NCBI GenBank assembly: GCA_028820325.1
Contig: JAPPJO010000013.1
Location: forward strand, 1-32,695
Direction of reading: 5' to 3'
From: Gammaproteobacteria bacterium
GTDB lineage: Bacteria; Gemmatimonadota; Gemmatimonadetes; Longimicrobiales; Gaopeijiaceae
Length of the DNA stretch: 32,695 nucleotides
The notes beneath the pieces were generated by a model. It ran no database searches, was not told the DNA's origin, and was given only the letters and a program-made list of their open reading frames with translations. Shown here piece after piece: positions 25,014 through 32,384 of this stretch. Position 1 is the first letter of the stretch, and each line of letters begins with the position of its first letter. Both the position numbers and the translations under genes were made by a program.

Positions 25014-26078
25014 GCCCGCCACTCCCGACCCGCACAGGGGCACGTCCCCCGCCCCTTCCGCCGCGCGCGACTCCACCTCGACCTTCCAGCGCACCGAAGT
25101 TCCGAACATCCCGGTGCCGTCGCCGAAAACCGAGGGAACCACGGTCTCGCCGTTGATGTTCAGCCGGCCCTCCCGGATCCAGTTGGCCCAGTTGCGGTCC
25201 AGGGCCGCGATGGTGACCTCGGCGCGTGCGCCGCCGGGAAGCCCCGCGTCCAGCGTGCGATGCAGCTCCACGTTGTCGACGTCGGACAGCAACTCGAGCA
25301 GGAAGTCCCCGGGGAAGACCATGTCGGTCACGTCGCGTCCCCGGCCGAGCACGGTGACCGGCAGGTACAGTGGATCCGACGACGACCAGAGGCTCGGGCT
25401 CAGGCCGGTGATCTCCGCCTCGCCGACATGGGCCCAGGCGCCGTCGACGGGGGCCCACGCGAAGCGATAGCCGGAGCCGGGCTCCACCCGGCAGCGTCCG
25501 TCCTCGACCGAGAGACCCTGCGGTACGAACGCGTCGGGCATGCGGCTGGTCCCCTTCAACACGGCGCCGTCCGGCGTCGTCACGGCGAGGGTGAGCACTT
25601 CGCCGGGCGCGAATACCGCGGACGGCGCAGCGGCGGTATGGCAGGAACCGACTGTGCCCAGGGGCCCGTCCTCCCCATACAGATCCTCGGGCAGCACCGT
25701 GCACGCCCCCAACGGATCCTCTTCCGCCGCAAGCGACAGGGAGCGCCCGGACGCGCCGGTTATGCGCACGGCAGCGCCCGGCACTTCCGTCAGCAGTTGC
25801 TGATACGCCTCGCTGACCACCACGACCGCCCGGGTGTCGATCCGAGAGGGCTCGGCAGGGTCGATGGTGAGCACGACCGTGGCCAGGACGACCAGCGTCT
25901 TCTGTCCCGAACCCGTCGGGACGTCGGTCACGTCGCAGCCAGCAGCACCGACCATCATCCCCAGCAGCGTCAGCAGGAGACGTATCCCGGCAGGGCCCAT
26001 CCGGGACCGCCCGGTCCGCATCCGCGACCGCGGGAGTGCCGCCCGGCCCGCATCGTGATCCCGCGCCCCGGCGCCCAT
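25011..26078 (-). CDS. DUF4249-like lipoprotein
   Basis: A 355-residue secreted lipoprotein. The signal is RLLLTLLGMMVGAAGC, with lipobox AAGC and the cysteine near residue 48 of the long form. The rest is beta-rich, with an early TLVVLATVVL strand, a block on added functions (AVRITGASGRSLSL), and the C-terminal RNWANWIREGRLNINGE then FGDGTGMFGTSVRWKVEV, which resembles the end of DUF4249 proteins that accompany TonB receptors. ATG 26078 shares its A with the receptor stop (TGATG). Downstream ATG 26000 would give a compact 22-residue lipoprotein signal and may be the real start despite the coupling. Likely function is a surface-exposed or periplasmic partner of the receptor. The assignment rests on remembered family features and operon position. 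Confidence 0.65.
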   Translation of the reverse strand: MGAGARDHDAGRAALPRSRMRTGRSRMGPAGIRLLLTLLGMMVGAAGCDVTDVPTGSGQKTLVVLATVVLTIDPAEPSRIDTRAVVVVSEAYQQLLTEVPGAAVRITGASGRSLSLAAEEDPLGACTVLPEDLYGEDGPLGTVGSCHTAAAPSAVFAPGEVLTLAVTTPDGAVLKGTSRMPDAFVPQGLSVEDGRCRVEPGSGYRFAWAPVDGAWAHVGEAEITGLSPSLWSSSDPLYLPVTVLGRGRDVTDMVFPGDFLLELLSDVDNVELHRTLDAGLPGGARAEVTIAALDRNWANWIREGRLNINGETVVPSVFGDGTGMFGTSVRWKVEVESRAAEGAGDVPLCGSGVAG

Positions 26079-28816
26079 CAGAACGACACCTCCACGCCGA
26101 GGGTGGGCAGGATCGGGAGCATGTGGTTATCCAGGGCCGTCAGGTTCCCCCGGTTGTAGTGGCGCTGACGCCACAACACGTTGTTGCGGTTGTAGAGGTT
26201 GATCACGCTCACGTAGGGCGACAGGGTGCCCCAGCCTGGGTGCAGCGTCTTGCGCAAACTGACGTCCAGCCGGTGGTAGGCGGGAAGTCGGGCCCCGTTT
26301 CTGGGTCCGAGCAGCGCGGTCCTGACGCTCGCATAGTCATAGCGCAGGTCGGTCAGCCGCTGCTCGTACTTGCGGAATCTCGCCAGTTGGGCCGTGTAGG
26401 GCGTGCCCGTGCCCAGGTTCCAGCGCAGGCCGGCCTCCACGCCCCAGGGCAGATCGCGCTGGATGGCCACGTCGATCTCGAGGCGCCGGTCGAAGATCGG
26501 CGGGAATTCGATGATCGGCGGGGGCAGCAGGCCCGAATCCGTGTCCACGAACGACCGCGTGGCTTTCAGAAACGATACGGACACCCACCCTCGCGTCCTT
26601 CCCGCGTCCTTGCGCAGCAGGGCGTCGATCCCGATGGAGCGGCCGTCGCCCGTCAGCAGATCGTCCGCCGGATCCGTCGGATCGTCGGCCCAGTTCTGAG
26701 CGACCACGCCGTCGAAGGTGCGGACGTAGCCCTCGGCGGACGCGAACCACTCGCGGTCGCTGCCGAAGAAGCCCTCCACGCCCGCCTGGACCTGGTCGGA
26801 GATCACGGCCGGCACGTGTTCGCCCGACAGCACCCACGCGTCCATGCCGATCGGCAGCCGCTCGTCGCGCAGCGAGTGCAGGAACTGCGTCTGGCGTCCT
26901 CCGGCCACGCGCACCGCCCAGCGGCCGCCGCCCAGGAAACGCTTGACGGCGACGCGCGGCGACGGCACGGCTTCGGCCGGGCCCGCCCGCGGTCTCCAGC
27001 CGTCCCATCGGAGCCCGGCCTCGAGCAGCCACGGGCGGCTCGGGGTCCAGGCCAACTGCGTGTACGCGCTCGACTCCCAGCCGCTGCTCTCGCTGTTCTG
27101 GAAGTTGGGGGGAACGCCCTCGGACACGTTGCGGCTTTCCCGATGGGCGGCCGCTACTCCCGACTTCCATCGCATGCGCGACGTAGGACGGAGTTCAAGA
27201 TCGGCCCCGACCGAAGACTGGCCGATCTCCGTATCGATCCGCGTGTCTTCGTATTCGGTGAAGTTGAAGCGGGCTCCGAAGCGGGAGTATGCGCCGTGGA
27301 CCTCGAGCGTCCCTCCGCCGGGCATGAGATGGGTCCAGGATGCGCCGACGGCATCGTTGCCCCAGGGCCATCGGACGTTCCAGCCCGGGTCCTGATTGTC
27401 CCCAACATCGTCCACGACGGATTCGATGCTCGTGAACAGGAACTCGAGTTCCCGAAGATCGATCCGGTCCCGGCCGGAATACGCGTTGATGCGCACCCGG
27501 TCGCCCCCCTTGGTCCAGCCCTCGAAGACGGCTTGGAGGTCCGCAAGGGTGTATGGGAATGCGGAGTCGGTCAGCCTGGTCACCAGGTCCCAGTAGCTGC
27601 GGCGCGCCGAGACCTTCCAGCGCGCGGCGGCGAGCCCCAGGCCGTCCCGGATCCCGGGCGCGAGACCGCCCCGCACCGCCACGCGCGACGAGATCAGGCC
27701 GAGGCCGGCGTCGACGCCCAGGGTGCCGTCCCCCACGTCGGACTCCACGAGCAGCACCGACGATGTCCGTCCTCCGAACTCCGCGGGAAAGCCTCCGGAC
27801 CGGAGCTCGGCGCGCTCGACCATGTCCGGATTGAAGACCGAGAATATCCCCATCAGATGGTAGGGATGAAACAACGGCACGCGGTCCATCAGGAAGAGGT
27901 TCTGATCGCCCGAACCACCCCGCACGTTCAGGACGGCGGTGAAATCGGACACCCGGGTCACGCCGGGGAGGATGCTCACGGCCCGCACCGGATCCGGCTC
28001 TGCCAGCCCCGGCAGGTTCCTGAGCTCCTCCCCGCTCAGTTCCTGAACCGTGATACCCGCCGATTCCTCGAAGCGCGCCCGCTGGCGGCTGCGGCGGGCC
28101 TCGACGACCACGGGATCCAGCTCGATCGCCTCCTCCGCGAGCGAGATCTCAAGCTCGAGGTCCGTGTCCGGCGCCAGCTCGATCACCTCATCGTGGAGGG
28201 CGTAGCCGATGCGCCCGATGGTCAGGCGGTAGCGGCCGGCCATGAGGTCGCGGAAGGCGAAAAAACCGAGCGCGTCGGTGCCGGTCACGCTCTCGACGGT
28301 GGAGTCCGCCGCCAGCCTGAGGCGGGCGGTCGCGCTGGCTACCGGGACCTCGACCTCGGAGCGCACCCGGCCGCTGAGGGTCGCATCCAGGGGCAACGCT
28401 GCCCGTGCCGCCCGGGGCACGATGATGACCTGGGCGCCCAGTTCCACGTACCCCAGCTCCGTGCCGTCGAGCAGCCGGTCCAGGGTGCGCGCAACGTTCC
28501 GTGTTGCGCAGGCGCAGTCGACGACGCGGTCCGGCGGGAGGAGGCTGGGGCTGAAGGCGATCTGGATCCGGGAACTCTGCGCGAGCTGGACCAGGGCTTC
28601 GGACAGAGGCATCCGGTCGATGGAGAGGCGGGCGGCGGCGGCGAGCAGGGTTCCGGGCTCGGGATCGACTCCGATCTCGCCCCTGAGTGCGGTCAGCTCG
28701 GTGTCCTGGGCGGTGGCAGTTGCGGGGCTGAGGATGACGGCGGCGATCAGCATGGGCGCGCCCGCGATCGATGGGGAGATGATCCGGCGGATCGTGCGCT
28801 TCCGTTCCGGAATCAT
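26078..28816 (-). CDS. TonB-dependent receptor with STN and carboxypeptidase-like regulatory domains
   Basis: A 912-residue outer-membrane receptor. Order: signal peptide (about 1-37, ending ATATAQ), STN signalling domain (about 46-134, IDRMPLSEALVQLAQSSRIQ, VVDCACATRNVARTLD), CarboxypepD_reg-like domain (about 140-230, TGTDALGFFAFRDLMAGRYRL), plug (about 240-360, with VRAVSILPGVTRVSDF, LNVRGGSGDQNLFLMDRVPLF and GGFPAEFGGRTSSVL), then a barrel ending in VEVSF with the terminal aromatic needed for barrel assembly. The ligand cannot be read. ATG 28816 overlaps the fecR stop as ATGA. Together with the sigma and FecR genes this forms a cell-surface-signalling set: ligand binding at the receptor is relayed through STN to FecR and the sigma factor. 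It is followed by a DUF4249-like partner. Confidence 0.9.
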   Translation of the reverse strand: MIPERKRTIRRIISPSIAGAPMLIAAVILSPATATAQDTELTALRGEIGVDPEPGTLLAAAARLSIDRMPLSEALVQLAQSSRIQIAFSPSLLPPDRVVDCACATRNVARTLDRLLDGTELGYVELGAQVIIVPRAARAALPLDATLSGRVRSEVEVPVASATARLRLAADSTVESVTGTDALGFFAFRDLMAGRYRLTIGRIGYALHDEVIELAPDTDLELEISLAEEAIELDPVVVEARRSRQRARFEESAGITVQELSGEELRNLPGLAEPDPVRAVSILPGVTRVSDFTAVLNVRGGSGDQNLFLMDRVPLFHPYHLMGIFSVFNPDMVERAELRSGGFPAEFGGRTSSVLLVESDVGDGTLGVDAGLGLISSRVAVRGGLAPGIRDGLGLAAARWKVSARRSYWDLVTRLTDSAFPYTLADLQAVFEGWTKGGDRVRINAYSGRDRIDLRELEFLFTSIESVVDDVGDNQDPGWNVRWPWGNDAVGASWTHLMPGGGTLEVHGAYSRFGARFNFTEYEDTRIDTEIGQSSVGADLELRPTSRMRWKSGVAAAHRESRNVSEGVPPNFQNSESSGWESSAYTQLAWTPSRPWLLEAGLRWDGWRPRAGPAEAVPSPRVAVKRFLGGGRWAVRVAGGRQTQFLHSLRDERLPIGMDAWVLSGEHVPAVISDQVQAGVEGFFGSDREWFASAEGYVRTFDGVVAQNWADDPTDPADDLLTGDGRSIGIDALLRKDAGRTRGWVSVSFLKATRSFVDTDSGLLPPPIIEFPPIFDRRLEIDVAIQRDLPWGVEAGLRWNLGTGTPYTAQLARFRKYEQRLTDLRYDYASVRTALLGPRNGARLPAYHRLDVSLRKTLHPGWGTLSPYVSVINLYNRNNVLWRQRHYNRGNLTALDNHMLPILPTLGVEVSF
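28513..28563 (-). repeat. 51-base repeat within STN-coding DNA (copy in the TonB receptor gene)
   Basis: Partner of 24670-24720, identical at 50 of 51 bases. Both copies lie in the same orientation about 3.8 kb apart within one operon. Confidence 0.9.
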
Positions 28817-29832
28817 CGACCCTCGTCCGTGTTGCGCAGCCGCATCCGAACTCCCTCGTCACCGATGCTGCATTGGGCATCGATGACGTTGCAGATGACG
28901 GTCATGACCTCGTCCAGAGACCTGGAAGTGAACCACATGGTCAGCGTCCGCTCCAGCAGGACGGCATCCTCGACCGCAACTTCCGCGCCGTATCGTTGCT
29001 CGACCTCCCGAATGGCGAGGGCCAACGGCGTGTCCTGGAAGATGATGAAGCCCTCCAGCCACGCGGCCGCCTCCTCGATCGGGGGCGCGGCGGTAACGGG
29101 GCCGGGGCGGCCTTCGATGATGCTCGCCGCCTGCCCGGCGCCGACCTGGACTTCCTCGGTCGCGGTTCCGAGCGCGACGGTTCCTTCGACGACGACCAGC
29201 CGCAGCTCGTCGAGCTGGGCGGTCAGATGAAAGCGTGTTCCGAGGACGCGCGCGGTGCCCGCCGCGGTGGTGACCCGGAACGGCTGTGCCGGGTTGCTGG
29301 CGATGGAGAAGAACGCCTCGCCCTCGAGGACGACGGCCCGGGCGGATCCGTCCACGTTACGCATCCGGCTGCCCGGACCCAGGCGGATCACGCTGCCGTC
29401 ACCCAGGCGGACCATCGCGGTCTCGCCGGGCGCCGTGATGAACTCCTGGGACGCCAGACTGCCCCCGCCGGTGCCGCTCGCGGCCGGTTCCCGCGCGTCC
29501 CAGATGACCAGGGCCGCCGCCGCGAAGACGCCCGCGGTGGCCCAGCCCGCGAACAGGCCGAAACGGGAGCGCGCGGGTCGTCTGCGCGCCCGGTCGTCTG
29601 CGCGCCGGATGGCGGCGGCTCTCCGGGCTTCTGCCTCGCGGACCACCATGTCGGTCGAGGGCGGGGCGCCGGGCTCCACCTCCAGGTCGTCTGCGCGCGC
29701 GGCTTCCACCAGTAAGCGGAGGTCGTTCACTTCCGCCTCGGCGTCCGGGGTCTCGCGGAGCCACGCCTCGACCGACCGGTTTTCGTCGGCGGTTGTCCGG
29801 CCGCGCAGATACTGTAGCAGCAGTTCGTCCAT
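28813..29832 (-). CDS. FecR-type anti-sigma factor / transmembrane signal transducer
   Basis: A 339-residue single-pass inner-membrane protein. The N-terminal cytoplasmic part (1-90, MDELLLQYLRGRTTADENRS...WL) should bind the sigma factor. One helix spans about 91-111 (FGLFAGWATAGVFAAAALVIW). The periplasmic FecR domain follows (about 128-225: FITAPGETAMVRLGDGSVIRL, EGEAFFSIA, GTARVLGTRFHL, VVVEGTVALG). The last 80 residues (FIIFQDTPLALAIREVEQRYG, TMWFTSRSLDEVMTVIC) are a DUF4974/STN-like module that would meet the receptor STN domain. ATG 29832 is chosen because the conserved N-terminus begins there and GGGAGGAT lies upstream. GTG 29925 would add 31 residues of low-complexity sequence across two hairpins. 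It sits directly downstream of the sigma gene. Confidence 0.88.
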   Translation of the reverse strand: MDELLLQYLRGRTTADENRSVEAWLRETPDAEAEVNDLRLLVEAARADDLEVEPGAPPSTDMVVREAEARRAAAIRRADDRARRRPARSRFGLFAGWATAGVFAAAALVIWDAREPAASGTGGGSLASQEFITAPGETAMVRLGDGSVIRLGPGSRMRNVDGSARAVVLEGEAFFSIASNPAQPFRVTTAAGTARVLGTRFHLTAQLDELRLVVVEGTVALGTATEEVQVGAGQAASIIEGRPGPVTAAPPIEEAAAWLEGFIIFQDTPLALAIREVEQRYGAEVAVEDAVLLERTLTMWFTSRSLDEVMTVICNVIDAQCSIGDEGVRMRLRNTDEGR

Positions 29833-29850
29833 CTCTCTCGATCCTCCCGG

Positions 29851-29886
29851 GGTTCCCACCGGGAACCGTTGTCCTACACCGGACAA
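29851..29886 (-). promoter_or_regulatory. Two adjacent stem-loops ahead of the fecR ribosome site
   Basis: Reading leftward after the sigma gene: TTGTCC (29886-29881) pairs with GGACAA (29874-29869) around a 6-base loop. One base later GGTTCCC (29867-29861) pairs with GGGAACC (29857-29851) around a 3-base loop. The fecR ribosome site (GGGAGGAT) begins three bases further on. The position suggests control of anti-sigma translation or mRNA processing between sigma and anti-sigma. No T-tract follows, so a terminator is unlikely. If fecR starts at GTG 29925 these would be coding. Confidence 0.4.
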
Positions 29887-29934
29887 GCGCACGGCGCGCC
29901 GCCAGCTACTATCCGAACGAGACACGAGCTCGCC

Positions 29935-30519
29935 TCAGCCATCGGCCGCCACCGCCCGGCGAACCGTCCTGAGCGCGGTCGACATCTGGTTCGCCACCGT
30001 CTGCGCCGAAACGTTCATCACGGCGGCCGCTTCCGCGTGGGAAAGGCCCCGCTGGAAGACGAGCTCGAACACTTCGCGCCGGCGGCCGGGCAGTGACGCC
30101 ACCGCGGCCCGGAACCTGTCGGCCAGGAGCCTGGCGTCGAGCACGTCGGCTGGTGTCGCGGCCTGTCCGCCCCGCATCGCATCGTCGCGCCCCTGCCGGT
30201 CCTGCCAGCGCCGCCGCACCGCCCGCCTGCGTTTCTCGTCGATGACCAGATGACGTACGATGCGGTACAGGTAGACCCGCGCGGAGCCCCGCGGACGCCA
30301 TCCGCGCCGCCGTTCCCAGACCTGGATGAACGCCTCCTGGGCCATGTCGCGCGCCAGGTCGGCATCGCCCACTTGGCTCGCCGCGTAGCGCACGAGCTCG
30401 GGCCAGCACAGGTCCATCAACCGGCCCAGGGCGGGCTCGGATCCCCCGCGGATCTCGTCCATAAGCGACGTCAGGACGTCGTTATGCGCCGAATCCGGGT
30501 TAGGGTTGGGTACTGACAT
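29935..30519 (-). CDS. ECF-type RNA polymerase sigma-70 factor
   Basis: A 194-residue group 4 sigma factor. Region 2 (about 20-95) has LARDMAQEAFIQVWERR and VYLYRIVRHLVIDEKRRR. Region 4 (about 135-190) has RFRAAVASLPGRRREVFELVFQRGLSHAEAAAVMNVSAQTVANQMSTALRTVRRAV with the helix-turn-helix in SHAEAAAVMNVSAQTVANQM. There is no sigma region 3. ATG 30519 is preferred; GTG 30555 would add 12 residues, and neither has a clear Shine-Dalgarno site. It heads the leftward operon and should direct polymerase to its own or receptor promoters when FecR is triggered. The 158 bases to the divergent deacylase gene must hold promoters for both directions; I could not identify convincing boxes. Confidence 0.9.
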   Translation of the reverse strand: MSVPNPNPDSAHNDVLTSLMDEIRGGSEPALGRLMDLCWPELVRYAASQVGDADLARDMAQEAFIQVWERRRGWRPRGSARVYLYRIVRHLVIDEKRRRAVRRRWQDRQGRDDAMRGGQAATPADVLDARLLADRFRAAVASLPGRRREVFELVFQRGLSHAEAAAVMNVSAQTVANQMSTALRTVRRAVAADG

Positions 30520-30677
30520 CTGGTGTTGAATAGTGTCGACTTGGGGGTCGGCCACGCTGGCGACTCCTGCAGAAGTAGCGCACGGCGCAGCGATATCTAC
30601 TACAACGTGCCGGTCTGGCTGGCTCCGCGCCCGTTCTCTACGATGTCCGGGTCACGCAATCGAGCCGGAGGCATCCG

Positions 30678-32378
30678 ATGGAAGAACGCCGCCAACGCTT
30701 TTCATCCCGTTGCCGGGCCTCCCTTGTCGCGGTTCTGAGCATCGCGGCGGGCGCCTGCTTGCAAGCCGGGGACGGGTCCTCCTCCGCCGACGCTCCCTTC
30801 GATGTCCTCATCACCAACGCGCGCGTAGTGGACGGCGCCGGCAACCCCTGGTTCCGGGCGGACGTGGGGGTGCGCGGGGACCGCATCGCCGCCGTGGGCC
30901 GGCTCTCGGGCCGCGCCGCCGCACGGACCATCGACGCGGGCGATCGCGTCGTCACCCCCGGTTTCGTCGACATGATGGGCCAGGGCAGCCTGGTGCTCAT
31001 CACCGATCCTCCGAGCGCCGAGAGCAAGCTCCGCCAGGGCATCACCACCTACCTCTCCGGCGAGGGGGGCTCGCCCGCGCCCCAGAGCGCCGAAACCCAG
31101 CAGAGTCCGCCCGTCATCGACGGCGACACGCTGCGCTGGCGCAGGTACTCCGAGTACTTCACGATCATGGAGAGCTACGGCATCCCCATCAACGTGGTGC
31201 ACGACGTCGGCCTCACCCAGGTGCGGCGGGTGGTCCTGGGCGTGGAGGATGTCGCGCCGACGCCCGAGCAGCTCGAGGAAATGCGGGAGCTGGTGCGCGA
31301 GGGGATGGAGGACGGGGCCGTCGGGGTGTCCACTTCTCTCATCTATCCGCCCGCCATCTATGCGAGCACCGAGGAGCTCATCGCCCTGACTTCGGTCGCG
31401 GGCGAATACGGCGGCGTCTACTTCACGCACATGCGCAACGAAAGCCACGCGGTGCTCGAAGCCATCCGCGAAGCCATCACCATCGGCGAAGGCGCGGGCG
31501 TGCCCGTGCACATCTACCACCTGAAGGCGGCGGGCCAGCGCAACTGGCCGCTGATGGATGAGGCGCTTGCCCTCATCGACTCCGTGCGCACCGCGGGCAT
31601 GGACGTCACGGCCGACATCTATCCCTATGTGAGAAACGGGATCGGGCTGGGGTCATTCCTGCATCCGCGGCACTACGCCCGCGGCACCCAGGCCTTCCTG
31701 GAGACGCTCTCCGACCCCGAGCTGCGTGCGCAACTGAGGAACGAGGTCGAGACCGATTCCGAGTGGGAGAACTGGTATCAGCACGTGGGGATGGACTGGA
31801 ACAACGTCCTCATCGTGGCCGCGTCGGACGAAGTGGATCCCGACGTCATCAACCGGTCTGTGGCCGAGGCCGCGGAGGTGCTGGGAACGGATCCCTGGAA
31901 CGCCTTCTTCGACCTGGTGCAGGCCGGGGGCGTAAGCGTAAACCCGCTCAGCATGAACGAGGAGCAGAAGTGGGCGGCGTTCCGAGCCCCGTTCGTGATG
32001 ATCGACACGGACGCCTCGCCGGTGAATCCGGCATCCACCGCCAGCTCGCACCCGCGCGCCTTCGGGGCCTTCCCGCGCGTCATCGCCAAGTACGTGCGCG
32101 AGGACGGGGTCATCACCCTGGAGGAGGCCATACGCCGCATGACTTCGCTGGCCGCCCGCAGGCTGGGCCTGTACGACCGCGGCATCGTGGCGCCCGGCAT
32201 GGCCGCCGACCTGGTGGTCTTCGACCCGGCCGAGCTCCGCGACATGGCCGAATTCGGCTCGAACGCGATGCGCTATGCGGAGGGGGTCGACTTCCTGTTC
32301 GTGAACGGTACGCTGGTCATCGACGAGGGGGAGATGACCGACGCGCGGCCGGGGAGGCTGCTCAAGCGTGCGGGGTAG
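30678..32378 (+). CDS. N-acyl-D-amino-acid deacylase family amidohydrolase, exported, HxH-less
   Basis: A 566-residue protein with a lipoprotein-like signal (LVAVLSIAAGAC, cysteine at residue 27). FDVLITNARVVDGAGNPWFRADVGVRGDRIAAVG is the classic amidohydrolase beta-domain opening. The usual PGFIDxHxH metal motif is replaced by PGFVDMMGQG (95-103), and the metal-binding cysteine region (GNCG) by SGEGGS. Remaining candidate ligands are H250 in YFTHMRNES, H280 in VHIYHLK and D444 in MIDTDASP. SHPRAFGAFPRV and the late MTSLAARRLGLYDRGIVAPGMAADLVVFDP fit the D-aminoacylase family. It may act on N-acyl-D-amino acids or cell-wall-derived peptides in the periplasm. ATG 30678 has GGAGG at 30667-30671. 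It diverges from the sigma gene. Confidence 0.83.
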   Translation: MEERRQRFSSRCRASLVAVLSIAAGACLQAGDGSSSADAPFDVLITNARVVDGAGNPWFRADVGVRGDRIAAVGRLSGRAAARTIDAGDRVVTPGFVDMMGQGSLVLITDPPSAESKLRQGITTYLSGEGGSPAPQSAETQQSPPVIDGDTLRWRRYSEYFTIMESYGIPINVVHDVGLTQVRRVVLGVEDVAPTPEQLEEMRELVREGMEDGAVGVSTSLIYPPAIYASTEELIALTSVAGEYGGVYFTHMRNESHAVLEAIREAITIGEGAGVPVHIYHLKAAGQRNWPLMDEALALIDSVRTAGMDVTADIYPYVRNGIGLGSFLHPRHYARGTQAFLETLSDPELRAQLRNEVETDSEWENWYQHVGMDWNNVLIVAASDEVDPDVINRSVAEAAEVLGTDPWNAFFDLVQAGGVSVNPLSMNEEQKWAAFRAPFVMIDTDASPVNPASTASSHPRAFGAFPRVIAKYVREDGVITLEEAIRRMTSLAARRLGLYDRGIVAPGMAADLVVFDPAELRDMAEFGSNAMRYAEGVDFLFVNGTLVIDEGEMTDARPGRLLKRAG

Positions 32379-32384
32379 GTCCCG

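Noticed and set aside
26036..29230. Rightward open frame of over 1000 codons opposite the TonB receptor and FecR genes
   Set aside because: No recognisable domain; the minus strand carries complete receptor and anti-sigma genes with overlapping start/stop signals.
30489..30512. Telomere-like GGGTTAGGGTTGGG
   Set aside because: Only two partial units, and they are the codons for Val-Pro-Asn-Pro-Asn-Pro at the start of the sigma factor.
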